Source of the DNA: Rathayibacter sp. VKM Ac-2754
GTDB taxonomy: Bacteria; Actinomycetota; Actinomycetes; Actinomycetales; Microbacteriaceae
Reading direction: 5' to 3'
DNA: 64,000 nt
NCBI RefSeq assembly: GCF_009807095.1
Contig: NZ_WUCC01000005.1
Coordinates: forward strand, 248,001 to 312,000
The notes beneath the pieces were generated by a model, which was not told where the DNA came from, made no database searches, and was given only the letters and a program-made list of their open reading frames with translations. Below are positions 22,224-30,966 of this stretch, piece after piece. Each line of letters starts with the position of its first letter. Positions within the stretch are counted from its first letter, which is position 1. A program made the translations under genes and the position numbers.

Positions 22224-23000
22224 TCAGGGTCGAGTCGGACCCTCCGTGACGGGATCTGCGATAGTGCCTCTGACCGGGGAATTCTCGGAGGCGGCGACGG
22301 AGCGTCCCGGGCGCCCGACTCCGTGCCGAGAGATGTAGACGGTGACGGCGGCCGCAGAGGCGAACACGCCCGTCATCACCACCACGTAGAACACCACCGC
22401 GACCAGGCCGCCGGGGATCAGGGGCGGGTCGGCGAGGCGCGGGTCGAGGAAGGGGTACGGGTACCAGATCTGCTCGTGCTTCATCTGGTCGTAGACCAGC
22501 GGCGCGCGGACCATCGTGTAGACGAACCAGGCGACCGGGAACACCAGGATCCCGGGGACGACGGCCCAGGAGAGGCGGCGGCGCCCCGGGGCGAACAGCC
22601 AGTCGAGGATGAGGGCCAGGGGAGCGACGACGTGCATGACCTCGTTCGTCCACTCCTGGGGCGCTCCGGCACCCGTGACCACGGTGCCGCGCAGGAGCAG
22701 GTTGTAGACGACTCCGATGACGACCATGTAGCTGACGGTGCCGGCGCGCAGCCAGGCGAACCAGCGGGGCTCGGGGATCGCACCCCGTGCGAGGACCACT
22801 GCGCCCATCAGGAGCACCACCACGGCCAGCAGGCACGTCTCGACGGTGATGTAGCTGAAGAAGTTCACGACCAGCGTGGTGCGGTCGCGGAAGCGCGCCT
22901 CGACCCAGAAGGCGTACGAGTCGACGAAGCTCGTGACGGTCGCGGCCAGGACGGCGATCGCGACGATCAGACGGAGCAGGACGAAGGTGGAGCGCATCAT
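22224..23000 (-). CDS. Pr6Pr-family membrane protein
   Basis: A polytopic membrane protein of about 259 residues with six hydrophobic segments. The motifs NEVMHVVAPLALILDWL, PVAWFVYTMVRAPLV, YPYPFLD and GGLVAVVFYVVV are characteristic of Pr6Pr (FAR-17a/AIG1-like) proteins, whose bacterial role is unknown. I chose the tandem ATG at 23000/22997 after GGAAGG, ignoring a longer open frame starting at 23084 whose extra residues are not membrane-like. The last 35 residues are hydrophilic. It lies between murJ and trxB. Confidence 0.8.
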   Translation of the reverse strand: MMRSTFVLLRLIVAIAVLAATVTSFVDSYAFWVEARFRDRTTLVVNFFSYITVETCLLAVVVLLMGAVVLARGAIPEPRWFAWLRAGTVSYMVVIGVVYNLLLRGTVVTGAGAPQEWTNEVMHVVAPLALILDWLFAPGRRRLSWAVVPGILVFPVAWFVYTMVRAPLVYDQMKHEQIWYPYPFLDPRLADPPLIPGGLVAVVFYVVVMTGVFASAAAVTVYISRHGVGRPGRSVAASENSPVRGTIADPVTEGPTRP

Positions 23001-23109
23001 GCCTTCCGGGTCGGCGGGGGAGAGGCGGCACTGCCGGAGACGCGCCCACCCTTCCACGTCGGGCGCGACGGCGCACCCTCTCACGGGTGACCACTCAGGG
23101 TCGCGGCGG

Positions 23110-24726
23110 TCAGCGCCCGAGGCGACGGAGGAGGGGCGCGGCCATCGCGCGCAGCTCGGGCACCTTCATGACCCAGAGGACGCCGAAGTAGACGACGGCC
23201 ATGGCGGTGCCGATGGCCGCCATCGAGACGAGCGGCTCCAGGTACCCCGACACCGCGAACCCGCCCGGGCGGGTTCCACCGAGCAGCACGAGAACCCCGA
23301 AGCCGGCTGCGCCGGCGGGGACGGCGGCGAGGAGACAGAGGAGCAGGCGGACGACGATGCGCTTGCCGCCTCGCCCGCCGAGCCTGCGTCGGAGGAGCAG
23401 CGCCGCGACGAGCGCCTGGACGGCGATGCCCAGCGACGTCGACGCCGCGATGCCGACGGCGACGCGATCGGCGGGGAGGCGGACGACGACGAGGTATCCG
23501 GACACGGCGATGACGACCTGGATCACGGTGAACACGAACGGACGCGCTCCGTCGCTGAGTGCGTAGAACGCGCGCTGCATGATGGCGGTCGAGGAGAACA
23601 GGGGAAGGACGACCACGTAGGCGACGGCGATCATCCCGATCGCCTGGGCGTCCGCGAACGTGTCCGTGAAGACGGAGCCGAAGGGGACCGCCACGACGAT
23701 GATCGCCGCCGCGGCGAAGACCAGCATCATCTGGACGAGCCGGACGGAGGTGGAGACGTCCGACCGGAACTCCTTCATCTCGCCGCGGGCGGTGTGGCCG
23801 CTCATCTTCGTGAAGTAGGCCATCGCGATCGAGATGGCGATGACGGAGTGCGGGAGCATGAAGATCAGCCAGGCCTTCTGAAGCGCGGCCGCGGACGGGC
23901 CCTCTCCGGAGGCCGTGGACGAGACCTGGCTCTCGACGATCCCGGCGCCGATGGTGAGCAGGACCGTGGCGAACGACCACAGCGACATCCGCCCGGCGGT
24001 GCCCAGTCCGACCCCGCGGAAGCGGAAGTCCGGTCGGTAGCTCAGGCCGACCCTCCGCCAGAAGAGGATGAGGAACAGGGACTGCACGACGATGCCCAGC
24101 GTCGCGCTGCCGGCCAGCAGGGCGACCATGGCGGGCGTCCACGAGTCGACGGGGCGGTTGCCCTCGGGATCGGCGCCGAAGACGACCATGAAGGCGACCA
24201 GCCCGGCGATGGCGACGACGTTGTTGAGGACCGGAGCCCAGGTGAAGGGCCCGAACGATCCGCGCGCGTTGAGCACCTCGCCGAGGATCGTGAAGAGCCC
24301 GTAGAAGAACACCTGGGGGAGGCACCAGAAGGCGAAGGAGACGGCGAGCTCGTACTGCTCCGGGCCGTAGCCCGGTGCGTACAGGCGCACCAGCAGGGGT
24401 GCGACCAGAGTCGCCGCGATCGTCGTCGCGAGGAGCAGCCCGAGTGCGAGGGTCAGGAGGCGGTTGATGTAGCTCCGGCCACCGTCGGCGTGCAGACCGG
24501 CCCGGACGATCTGGGGCACGAGGACCGCGTTGAGCGCCCCGCCCGCGATGATCGAGTAGATCGTATTCGGCAGGAGGTTCGCCGTCGTGAAGGCGTCGGC
24601 ACCCGGTGCGACAGCGGCGCCGATCGTGTTGGCCATCACGATGGACATGACGAAGCCGAGGACTCGCGAGACCATCGTGCCGGAGGCGAGGACGGCGCTC
24701 GCGCGTCCGAGGGAGAAGCTAGCCAC
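23110..24726 (-). CDS. murJ: Lipid II flippase MurJ
   Basis: A MOP-superfamily flippase that moves lipid II across the membrane for peptidoglycan synthesis. 538 residues with about 14 transmembrane segments; the N-terminal part GTMVSRVLGFVMSIVMANTIG and the TANLLPNTIYSIIAGGALNA region are typical. The large C-terminal pseudokinase extension of mycobacterial MurJ is absent. It starts with GTG at 24726 and overlaps the end of the DUF6049 gene by 8 nt, the conserved actinobacterial pair. Confidence 0.92.
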   Translation of the reverse strand: MASFSLGRASAVLASGTMVSRVLGFVMSIVMANTIGAAVAPGADAFTTANLLPNTIYSIIAGGALNAVLVPQIVRAGLHADGGRSYINRLLTLALGLLLATTIAATLVAPLLVRLYAPGYGPEQYELAVSFAFWCLPQVFFYGLFTILGEVLNARGSFGPFTWAPVLNNVVAIAGLVAFMVVFGADPEGNRPVDSWTPAMVALLAGSATLGIVVQSLFLILFWRRVGLSYRPDFRFRGVGLGTAGRMSLWSFATVLLTIGAGIVESQVSSTASGEGPSAAALQKAWLIFMLPHSVIAISIAMAYFTKMSGHTARGEMKEFRSDVSTSVRLVQMMLVFAAAAIIVVAVPFGSVFTDTFADAQAIGMIAVAYVVVLPLFSSTAIMQRAFYALSDGARPFVFTVIQVVIAVSGYLVVVRLPADRVAVGIAASTSLGIAVQALVAALLLRRRLGGRGGKRIVVRLLLCLLAAVPAGAAGFGVLVLLGGTRPGGFAVSGYLEPLVSMAAIGTAMAVVYFGVLWVMKVPELRAMAAPLLRRLGR

Positions 24727-26959
24727 GCGGGTCCGTTCGTTCGTCGTCGAGGCCGGGCTGGACGGCGAGCGGTGCGTTCGGGTCCTCCTCCTCCTCGACC
24801 GGGTCGCCGCGGCGGCGGCGACGGATGTTGCGGAGGATGCCGGCGCCGAAGACGACGACGAGCACGATGCCGAGCACGAGGGTCCCGACCGTCTCCCAGT
24901 CGGCGCGGACGCTCGTGAGCACGCTCGTGGGCGTGCCGATCGCCGTGCCGTCGAGGGAGGTGAGCTGCATCCGGAGGCTGGTCTCGCCGTTGCCGACGCG
25001 GGCCTTCACGGGGATCAGCACCCGGCCCTGCGAGCGGGCGTCGATCATGGTGGGCTCGACCGACGCCTCGTCGATGTCGAGCACGGCGTTCGAGGTCGAG
25101 GCCTGGATGCGCACGGAGACCGGCCAGGGCAGGTCGTTGCGGACGTAGACCGGGATGCTCGAGTCGCGGGAGACCTGCGTGACGCTGTCGGCGGCCTCGA
25201 TGGTCACCGAGGCGAGGGTGGAGTCGGCCAGCTCCTCGCTCGCGGTCACCGCCTCGCCCCAGCCGGGCGCGTCGCCGCGCCAGGTGACGGCGAGCAGCGC
25301 CAGGAGGTCGTTGCGACGCTTGCCGCTCAGCAGCTCCGGCTCGGTCAGGACCGCGGAGAAGGACTCGACGCGGGCGGCGGCCGTGAGCAGGTCGGAGACG
25401 TCCGCGAGGCGCTCCTCCGACTCCGGAGCGTCGACGACGGTGACGCCCTCGGTCGCCGGGGCGGTCAGGGCGACGGCGAGCGAGGTGCCCTCGGCCCAGG
25501 GCAGGCCGTCGATCGCGTCGAGGGTCTGCGAGAGACGCGCTCCGTCGATCGCCGCCCCGCGGTCGAGGGCGAGGACCACGTCGGGGGTCTCTCCGTCGCG
25601 CTGCACCTGGGCGAGGCCCGCCGTGATGGCGGTCATGCGGGAGCGCCACTCCGAGTCGGTGGGCGCGTCGACCGCCTCGTCGAGGGCGCTCGAGAGCGCG
25701 CTGTCGGCGACCACGACGTCGTGACCGTCGATGCCCGCGGTGGTCAGCGTCGACACGGAGGAGGGGATCGCCAGATTGGCGGAGGAGACGACCGTGCGGG
25801 TCATTCCGCTCGTGGCATAGACGTCGAGGTCGGCACCGCGGACCGTCAGATCGTCGGGCCAGGCGACCGAGCCGATCGTGGGCGACCAGTCGAAGGCGGT
25901 GAGCGACTCCGTCGTGGGGCGGGGCGGCCGGTCCTCCCCTTGCTGCGGAGCGTCGGCCGAAGCGGTGGGGCTCGGGGTTGCGGTGCTCGGCGGATCGGCG
26001 AAGAGCGTGCTGTCGATGCCGTAGTCGAAGGAGGTCGGCGTCAGCAGGGTCGACAGGCCCGACTGCGCCTGCGCGGCGACGTCGGCGTCGGCGTAGGGCA
26101 GCGCGAAGACCTCGTTCGGGGCCGACTCGAGCCTGTCGAGCCAGGCGCGCGCCGACTCCGGAGCGCTGTCGCCGAGGATCCGGATCGACGCGAGGATGCG
26201 CGGGTCGACTCCGATCGTCACGGCGCGGCCGAGCACGGAGTCGAGCTGGCGGGAGAGGGTGCCCGTGCTCTGCGTGTAGTCCTGCAGGGTCTCGGCCGGG
26301 ATCAGGCCGTCGGAGGTGTCGGGCACGGTGAGCGGGACGAGCACGCTCACTCCGGTCTCGCGCTCGGCGGGGAGCCCTGCGGTCAGCTCGACGGCGCTGC
26401 GGGCGGTGGCCAGCGTCCCGCCGGGGCTCGTGACGGTGACGGCGACGGCGTGCGAGCCGAGCGCGGCGGGGTCGGCCGAGAAGGGGATCGCGGCCGCGGG
26501 GATCGTCAGGGTGACCTGGGCCGAGCCGGAGGGGAGGAGCCGGATGTCGGCGCCGTCGCCGGCCGGCGATCCCTCGTCGTCGCTCTCGCCGTCGAGCCAG
26601 GCGTCGAGCTCGGCGCGCGAGTCGAGGGTGTCGGAGTCGAGAGTGACGTCGACCCGGGCGCCGTCGATCGACTCGGTCGTGCCGTTGCGCACCGAGACGG
26701 AGAGCTGGAGATCCTGGCCCGGGAGCCAGACGCCGTCGTTCGCCGCCCCGACGGTCGCGGTGACGGTGGTGCTCGCTGCGGGCGACTGCTCCTGGGAGGG
26801 CTGGGGAGTCGGCTCCTGGGTGGTGGCGAGGGCCGGGGAGGCGAGGCCGATCAGAGCGATCGACAGAGCGGCAGCGCCCGCCGAGCGGAGCAGCTGCGCG
26901 GCCGCGGGCCGTCGTCGCGGGCGTTCAGAGGTGAGGACGCGCCGATGCATCGAACTCAC
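24719..26959 (-). CDS. DUF6049 family secreted/membrane-anchored protein
   Basis: 746 residues. A signal peptide ends near residue 46 (ALIGLASPALA). The bulk is an extracellular Ala/Thr/Asp-rich region with beta-sandwich-like segments (SVSVRNGTTESIDGARVDVTLD), and one C-terminal transmembrane helix (about 690-712) is followed by a basic, then acidic tail. DUF6049 proteins are regularly found directly upstream of murJ in actinobacteria; function is unknown, but a role with MurJ in cell-wall assembly is a fair guess. ATG starts are possible at 26959 or 26950. Confidence 0.82.
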   Translation of the reverse strand: MSSMHRRVLTSERPRRRPAAAQLLRSAGAAALSIALIGLASPALATTQEPTPQPSQEQSPAASTTVTATVGAANDGVWLPGQDLQLSVSVRNGTTESIDGARVDVTLDSDTLDSRAELDAWLDGESDDEGSPAGDGADIRLLPSGSAQVTLTIPAAAIPFSADPAALGSHAVAVTVTSPGGTLATARSAVELTAGLPAERETGVSVLVPLTVPDTSDGLIPAETLQDYTQSTGTLSRQLDSVLGRAVTIGVDPRILASIRILGDSAPESARAWLDRLESAPNEVFALPYADADVAAQAQSGLSTLLTPTSFDYGIDSTLFADPPSTATPSPTASADAPQQGEDRPPRPTTESLTAFDWSPTIGSVAWPDDLTVRGADLDVYATSGMTRTVVSSANLAIPSSVSTLTTAGIDGHDVVVADSALSSALDEAVDAPTDSEWRSRMTAITAGLAQVQRDGETPDVVLALDRGAAIDGARLSQTLDAIDGLPWAEGTSLAVALTAPATEGVTVVDAPESEERLADVSDLLTAAARVESFSAVLTEPELLSGKRRNDLLALLAVTWRGDAPGWGEAVTASEELADSTLASVTIEAADSVTQVSRDSSIPVYVRNDLPWPVSVRIQASTSNAVLDIDEASVEPTMIDARSQGRVLIPVKARVGNGETSLRMQLTSLDGTAIGTPTSVLTSVRADWETVGTLVLGIVLVVVFGAGILRNIRRRRRGDPVEEEEDPNAPLAVQPGLDDERTDPRG

Positions 26960-27119
26960 TCGGCCTCCATGCGGGTGATTCTACGGGCAGGCCCCCGTCG
27001 GCCAGGCGGTGCGTTCTCCGGAGGGGCGTCCCGGGCTTGTAACTTGGTTGTGCGGTTACCGGGCCGTTCCGCGGATCCGAGCCGGTCGCGAGACACCCCC
27101 GCCGACTAGGATCGTGCGA

Positions 27120-28547
27120 ATGCACAGCGTCCAGACCGCTCTCGAGACCCTCCGCGCTCTCGCCGCGACGCCGACGGTGGCCCGCCTCGCGGAGGCGTTC
27201 GCGGCGCAGGGACACGAGCTCGCGCTGGTGGGCGGCCCGGTGCGCGATGCCTTCCTCGGTCACGGGGTGCACGATCTCGACTTCACGACCTCGGCGCGAC
27301 CCGACGACATCGTGGCCGTCGTCGCTCCGATCGCCGAGGCGCACTGGGACATCGGCCGCGCGTTCGGCACGATCGGCGCCCGCGTCGCCGGCGAGACCGT
27401 CGAGATCACGACCTACCGCAGCGACAGCTACGACGGGGTGAGCCGGAAGCCCGAGGTCGAGTTCGGCGACTCGCTCGAGGGCGACCTCGTGCGCCGCGAC
27501 TTCACCGTCAATGCGATGGCGCTCCGGCTGCCCGAGGTGGTGCTGGTCGACCCCTCCGGCGGGGTCGAGGACCTGCTGGCGGAGCGGTTGCGCACGCCGT
27601 CGCCGGCCGAGCAGTCCTTCGGCGACGACCCGCTGCGGATGCTGCGCGGCGCGCGGTTCACCTCGCAGCTCGGCTTCCGCACGACGGACGAGGTCGAGTG
27701 GGCGATGGCAGAGCTCGCCGGCCGGATCGAGGACGTGTCGGCGGAGCGCGTGCAGGAGGAGCTGCGCAAGCTGCTGGCGACGCCCGCGCCGCGCGCCGGG
27801 CTGGAGCTGCTGGTCGACACCGGTCTGGCTGGTTACTTCCTCCCGGAGCTGCCCGCGCTGCGGCTCGAGCAGGACGAGCACCACCACCACAAGGACGTCT
27901 ACGTGCACAGCCTCACCGTGCTCGAGCAGGCCATCGAGCTCGAGGAGGAGCGCCACCCCGGCGCCGCACCCGACGTGGTGCTGCGGCTGGCCGCTCTGCT
28001 GCACGACATCGGCAAGCCGGCGACCCGGCGCCTCGAGCCCGGAGGCGTGGTCAGCTTCTACCACCACGACGTCGTCGGCTCGAAGCTGGCGACGCGGAGA
28101 CTGCGCTCGCTCAAGTTCGACAAGCAGACGATCACCGAGGTCTCGCGGCTGATCGAGCTGCACCTCCGGTTCTTCGGCTACACCGAGGGGGCGTGGACCG
28201 ACTCCGCGGTGCGCCGCTACGTCACCGACGCGGGGCCTCTGCTCGAGCGGCTGCACATCCTCACCCGCGCCGACGTGACCACGCGCAACCGCCGCAAGGC
28301 CGAGCGGCTGGCCCACGCCTACGACGACCTGGAGCACCGCATCGCCGAGCTCGCCGAGAAGGAGGAGCTCGCGTCGAAGCGACCCGACCTCGACGGGACG
28401 CGGATCATGGAGATCCTGTCGCTCCGGCCGGGGCCCGAGGTGGGGCAGGCGTACCGGTTCCTGCTCGAGCTGCGACTCGAGGAGGGGCCGCTCGGCGAGG
28501 AGGAGGCCGCGCGCCGGCTGCGCGAGTGGTGGGCGACGCGGTCCTGA
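27120..28547 (+). CDS. CCA tRNA nucleotidyltransferase (PcnB-like, with HD domain)
   Basis: Adds or repairs the CCA end of tRNAs. 475 residues. The nucleotidyltransferase head has GGPVRDAFLG and the metal pair in DLDFTT; RRDFTVNAMAL is the next class II motif. An HD phosphohydrolase domain is present (LLHDIGKPATR). I chose the ATG at 27120 (MHSVQTALET): the frame is open back to 27009, but there it does not resemble the family. It is divergently transcribed from the DUF6049-murJ unit. Confidence 0.92.
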   Translation: MHSVQTALETLRALAATPTVARLAEAFAAQGHELALVGGPVRDAFLGHGVHDLDFTTSARPDDIVAVVAPIAEAHWDIGRAFGTIGARVAGETVEITTYRSDSYDGVSRKPEVEFGDSLEGDLVRRDFTVNAMALRLPEVVLVDPSGGVEDLLAERLRTPSPAEQSFGDDPLRMLRGARFTSQLGFRTTDEVEWAMAELAGRIEDVSAERVQEELRKLLATPAPRAGLELLVDTGLAGYFLPELPALRLEQDEHHHHKDVYVHSLTVLEQAIELEEERHPGAAPDVVLRLAALLHDIGKPATRRLEPGGVVSFYHHDVVGSKLATRRLRSLKFDKQTITEVSRLIELHLRFFGYTEGAWTDSAVRRYVTDAGPLLERLHILTRADVTTRNRRKAERLAHAYDDLEHRIAELAEKEELASKRPDLDGTRIMEILSLRPGPEVGQAYRFLLELRLEEGPLGEEEAARRLREWWATRS

Positions 28548-28712
28548 TCGCCCGACGCGGATCATCCGATCCGCTGTCGCAGGACCGGGCGCGTCGGAGG
28601 GGTCGGATGGTAGGGTCGTCAGGTTGTCCATGACCAGACGCACTCGCGTCCGCGGGAGTGGACAGATGCTACATACCCTCCTGTCACGGAAATACCGTGG
28701 CCGTTCAGTCCG

Positions 28713-28720
28713 AAGGAGGT
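28713..28720 (+). promoter_or_regulatory. Strong ribosome-binding site deciding the rpsF start
   Basis: AAGGAGGT, a perfect anti-16S match, stands 6 nt before the GTG at 28727 and so fixes the rpsF start. Confidence 0.9.
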
Positions 28721-28726
28721 GGGTTA

Positions 28727-29104
28727 GTGACGCATCAGTACGAACTCATGGTCATCCTGGATCCCGAGATCGATGAGCGCACCGTCGCTCCGAGTCTCGA
28801 CAAGTTCCTCAACGTCATCCGCACCGATGGTGGATCCATCGACAAGGTCGACGTCTGGGGCCGCCGTCGTCTGGCGTACGAGATCAACAAGAAGTCCGAG
28901 GGCATCTACGCCGTCGTCGACTTCACGTCGACCTCGGCCGCCGCGAACGAGCTCGACCGTCAGCTGAAGCTGTCGGAGGCCGTCATGCGCACCAAGGTGC
29001 TGCGTGCAGAAGAGGGCATCGCCCAGGTCGCCGCCGCCAAGAAGCTCGCCGACGAGAAGGCCGCCCGCAAGGCTGCCAAGGCTCCGGCCGCTCCCAAGGC
29101 GTAG
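28727..29104 (+). CDS. rpsF: 30S ribosomal protein S6
   Basis: 125 residues starting (GTG) [15 protein letters not shown], typical for S6; the Ala/Lys-rich tail is common in actinobacteria. It forms a complex with S18 on the small-subunit platform. It is first in the operon rpsF-ssb-rpsR-rplI. The frame is open upstream to 28658, but the perfect ribosome-binding site favours the GTG. Confidence 0.97.
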   Translation: MTHQYELMVILDPEIDERTVAPSLDKFLNVIRTDGGSIDKVDVWGRRRLAYEINKKSEGIYAVVDFTSTSAAANELDRQLKLSEAVMRTKVLRAEEGIAQVAAAKKLADEKAARKAAKAPAAPKA

Positions 29105-29109
29105 CGCTC

Positions 29110-29688
29110 ATGGCCGGCGAGACGATCATCACCGTGGTGGGCAACCTCACGGCCGACCCCGAGCTGCGGTACACGCAGGGCGGGCTCGCGGTCGCGAACT
29201 TCACCATCGCCTCCACGCCCCGCACCTTCGACCGCCAGGCGAACGACTGGAAGGACGGCGAAGCGCTGTTCCTCCGGGCCTCCGTCTGGCGCGAGTTCGC
29301 CGAGAACGTCGCGGGAACGCTGACCAAGGGCAGCCGCGTCGTCGCGACCGGCCGCCTGAAGCAGCGCTCGTACGAGACGAAGGAAGGCGAAAAGCGCACC
29401 AGCATCGAGCTCGAGATCGACGAGATCGGCCCCTCGCTGCGCTACGCGACCGCACAGGTCACGCGCGCCAGCGGTGGCGGCGGAGCCGGTGGCGGACGCG
29501 GACAGGTCGGCGGCGGTCAGGGCGGTCAGGGCCAGGGCGGATTCGGCGGCGGCAACCAGGGGGGCTCCGGCGGCAACGCGGGAGGCAACCGCGGTGGCCA
29601 GGCCGAGGAGCCGTGGGCCCCGAGCGCACCCGCCGGTGGCGACGTCTGGAGCACGCCGGGCAGCTACAACGACGAGACGCCGTTCTGA
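29110..29688 (+). CDS. ssb: Single-stranded DNA-binding protein
   Basis: 192 residues. The OB fold spans about 1-115 ([36 protein letters not shown]), followed by a Gly/Gln-rich disordered linker (about 120-170). The acidic tip ends NDETPF, the peptide that recruits partner replication and repair proteins. It lies five bases after rpsF, the usual primary ssb location. Confidence 0.96.
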   Translation: MAGETIITVVGNLTADPELRYTQGGLAVANFTIASTPRTFDRQANDWKDGEALFLRASVWREFAENVAGTLTKGSRVVATGRLKQRSYETKEGEKRTSIELEIDEIGPSLRYATAQVTRASGGGGAGGGRGQVGGGQGGQGQGGFGGGNQGGSGGNAGGNRGGQAEEPWAPSAPAGGDVWSTPGSYNDETPF

Positions 29689-29790
29689 GCCCCCGGCTCG
29701 GACGCGCCCTCACCTGAATCACGCCTCGATCGCCTCGCGCTGTAGCGCCGGGCGACCAGGGGGCGAACCAGAATCTCAAAGGAAACCACT

Positions 29791-30051
29791 ATGGCTGGAA
29801 AGAGCAGCGGCGACCGCCGCAAGCCGATCCGCGGCAAGGGCGCGAAGAACGCGGCCCCCGCGAAGTCGGTCCGCGTCGGCGTCATCGACTACAAGGACGT
29901 CCCGACCCTTCGCAAGTTCATCTCGGAGCGCGGGAAGATCCGCGCCCGTCGCATCACCGGCGTCTCCGTCCAGGAGCAGCGCCTGATCGCCCGCGCGGTC
30001 AAGAACGCCCGTGAGATGGCGCTCCTGCCCTACGCCGGCAGCGGAAGGTAG
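29791..30051 (+). CDS. rpsR: 30S ribosomal protein S18
   Basis: 86 residues with the family core [19 protein letters not shown] and [14 protein letters not shown]. It partners with S6. No Cys4 zinc ribbon is present, so this is the zinc-free form. GAAAGG-like ribosome-binding site about 7 nt before the ATG. It lies about 100 bp after ssb. Confidence 0.97.
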   Translation: MAGKSSGDRRKPIRGKGAKNAAPAKSVRVGVIDYKDVPTLRKFISERGKIRARRITGVSVQEQRLIARAVKNAREMALLPYAGSGR

Positions 30052-30059
30052 GCAGCGCT

Positions 30060-30512
30060 ATGTCCAAGGTCATCCTGACCCACGAGGTCGACGGTCTCGG
30101 CTCCGCCGGCGACGTCGTCGACGTCAAGAACGGGTACGCCCGCAACTACCTCATCCCGCAGGGCTTCGGCGTCGCGTGGAGCCGTGGCGGCGAGAAGCAG
30201 GTCGAGCAGATCAAGACCGCTCGTGCCGCCCGCGAGCACAAGACCATCGAAGAGGCTCAGCACACCAAGCAGGTCCTCGAGGCCAACCGGGTGAAGCTGA
30301 TCGTCAAGGCCGGCAAGGACGGGCGCCTCTTCGGCTCCGTCAAGACCTCCGACGTCGCGAACGCGGTGGCGGCGGCCGGCTTCGGCGATCTCGACAAGCG
30401 CAAGATCGTGATCTCCAACGCGATCAAGACGATCGGCGAGCACGAGGCCGTGGTGCGTCTCCGCGACGACATCCAGGCCACCGTCAAGCTGCAGGTGGTC
30501 GCGGCCAAGTAA
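30060..30512 (+). CDS. rplI: 50S ribosomal protein L9
   Basis: 150 residues with the N-terminal signature [20 protein letters not shown] and [13 protein letters not shown], a connecting helix, and the C-terminal domain. It is last in the rpsF operon, followed by a strong terminator hairpin. Confidence 0.97.
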   Translation: MSKVILTHEVDGLGSAGDVVDVKNGYARNYLIPQGFGVAWSRGGEKQVEQIKTARAAREHKTIEEAQHTKQVLEANRVKLIVKAGKDGRLFGSVKTSDVANAVAAAGFGDLDKRKIVISNAIKTIGEHEAVVRLRDDIQATVKLQVVAAK

Positions 30513-30530
30513 GGCCGCGAGAACGCCGCG

Positions 30531-30580
30531 AAGGGCGGTGCGGCAGGGCTTCCGGGTCCTGCTGCACCGCCCTTCGTCGT
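30531..30580 (+). terminator. rplI intrinsic-type terminator
   Basis: A 17-bp stem (aagggcggtgcggcagg / cctgctgcaccgccctt) with a 10-nt loop, followed by cgtcgttccgttct. One mismatched pair. It starts about 18 bases after the rplI stop codon. Confidence 0.85.
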
Positions 30581-30584
30581 TCCG

Positions 30585-30796
30585 TTCTCCACAGCTTCAT
30601 CCACATACACCCTTTCCGGCGGACAACCTTCAATGTGGTCTGGAGACTCTTTTCCACACACAGCTGTGGAAAGCGGGTAATGCCTGGTCAGCGCCCGGAA
30701 AAAACTTCGTCGGCCCCTCGATTCCCACAGGGTTGTCCACATGTTGCCCACAGTGGATGCGGCGTTTCCCGCGATCTGTCCACAGCTCTCTCCACA
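30585..30796. promoter_or_regulatory. Cluster of DnaA-box-like sequences upstream of dnaB
   Basis: Boxes read on the plus strand at 30585 (TTCTCCACA), 30597 (TCATCCACA), 30650 (TTTTCCACA), 30721 (ATTCCCACA), 30733 (TTGTCCACA), 30744 (TTGCCCACA), 30776 (CTGTCCACA) and 30788 (CTCTCCACA), and one reverse copy at 30665-30673. TT(G/C)TCCACA is the usual high-GC actinobacterial consensus, so at least two are perfect and several have one mismatch. Eight of nine share one orientation. Confidence 0.75.
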
Positions 30797-30966
30797 GGCC
30801 GGTTTGACCGTGGCGACGGGCGGTCCGTAGGGTGGCGCAGCGCCCCGCGAGGGGAGCGGGACGAGCGTTCGCGTGCTCTGTCGGAGGTCGCTGGTAGACC
30901 TGACCCGACGGCGCGGCCGAGACGCCCACCCGCCCCGCGAGGCACCCGACAGGAGGAGGCGAAGGC

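Larger units (their letters stand above)
30513..30966. other. rplI-dnaB intergenic region
   Basis: 454 bp without a gene: the rplI terminator, then a run of nine TCCACA/CCCACA motifs (30585-30796), then about 170 bp leading to dnaB. No convincing promoter can be assigned by eye. Confidence 0.75.
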
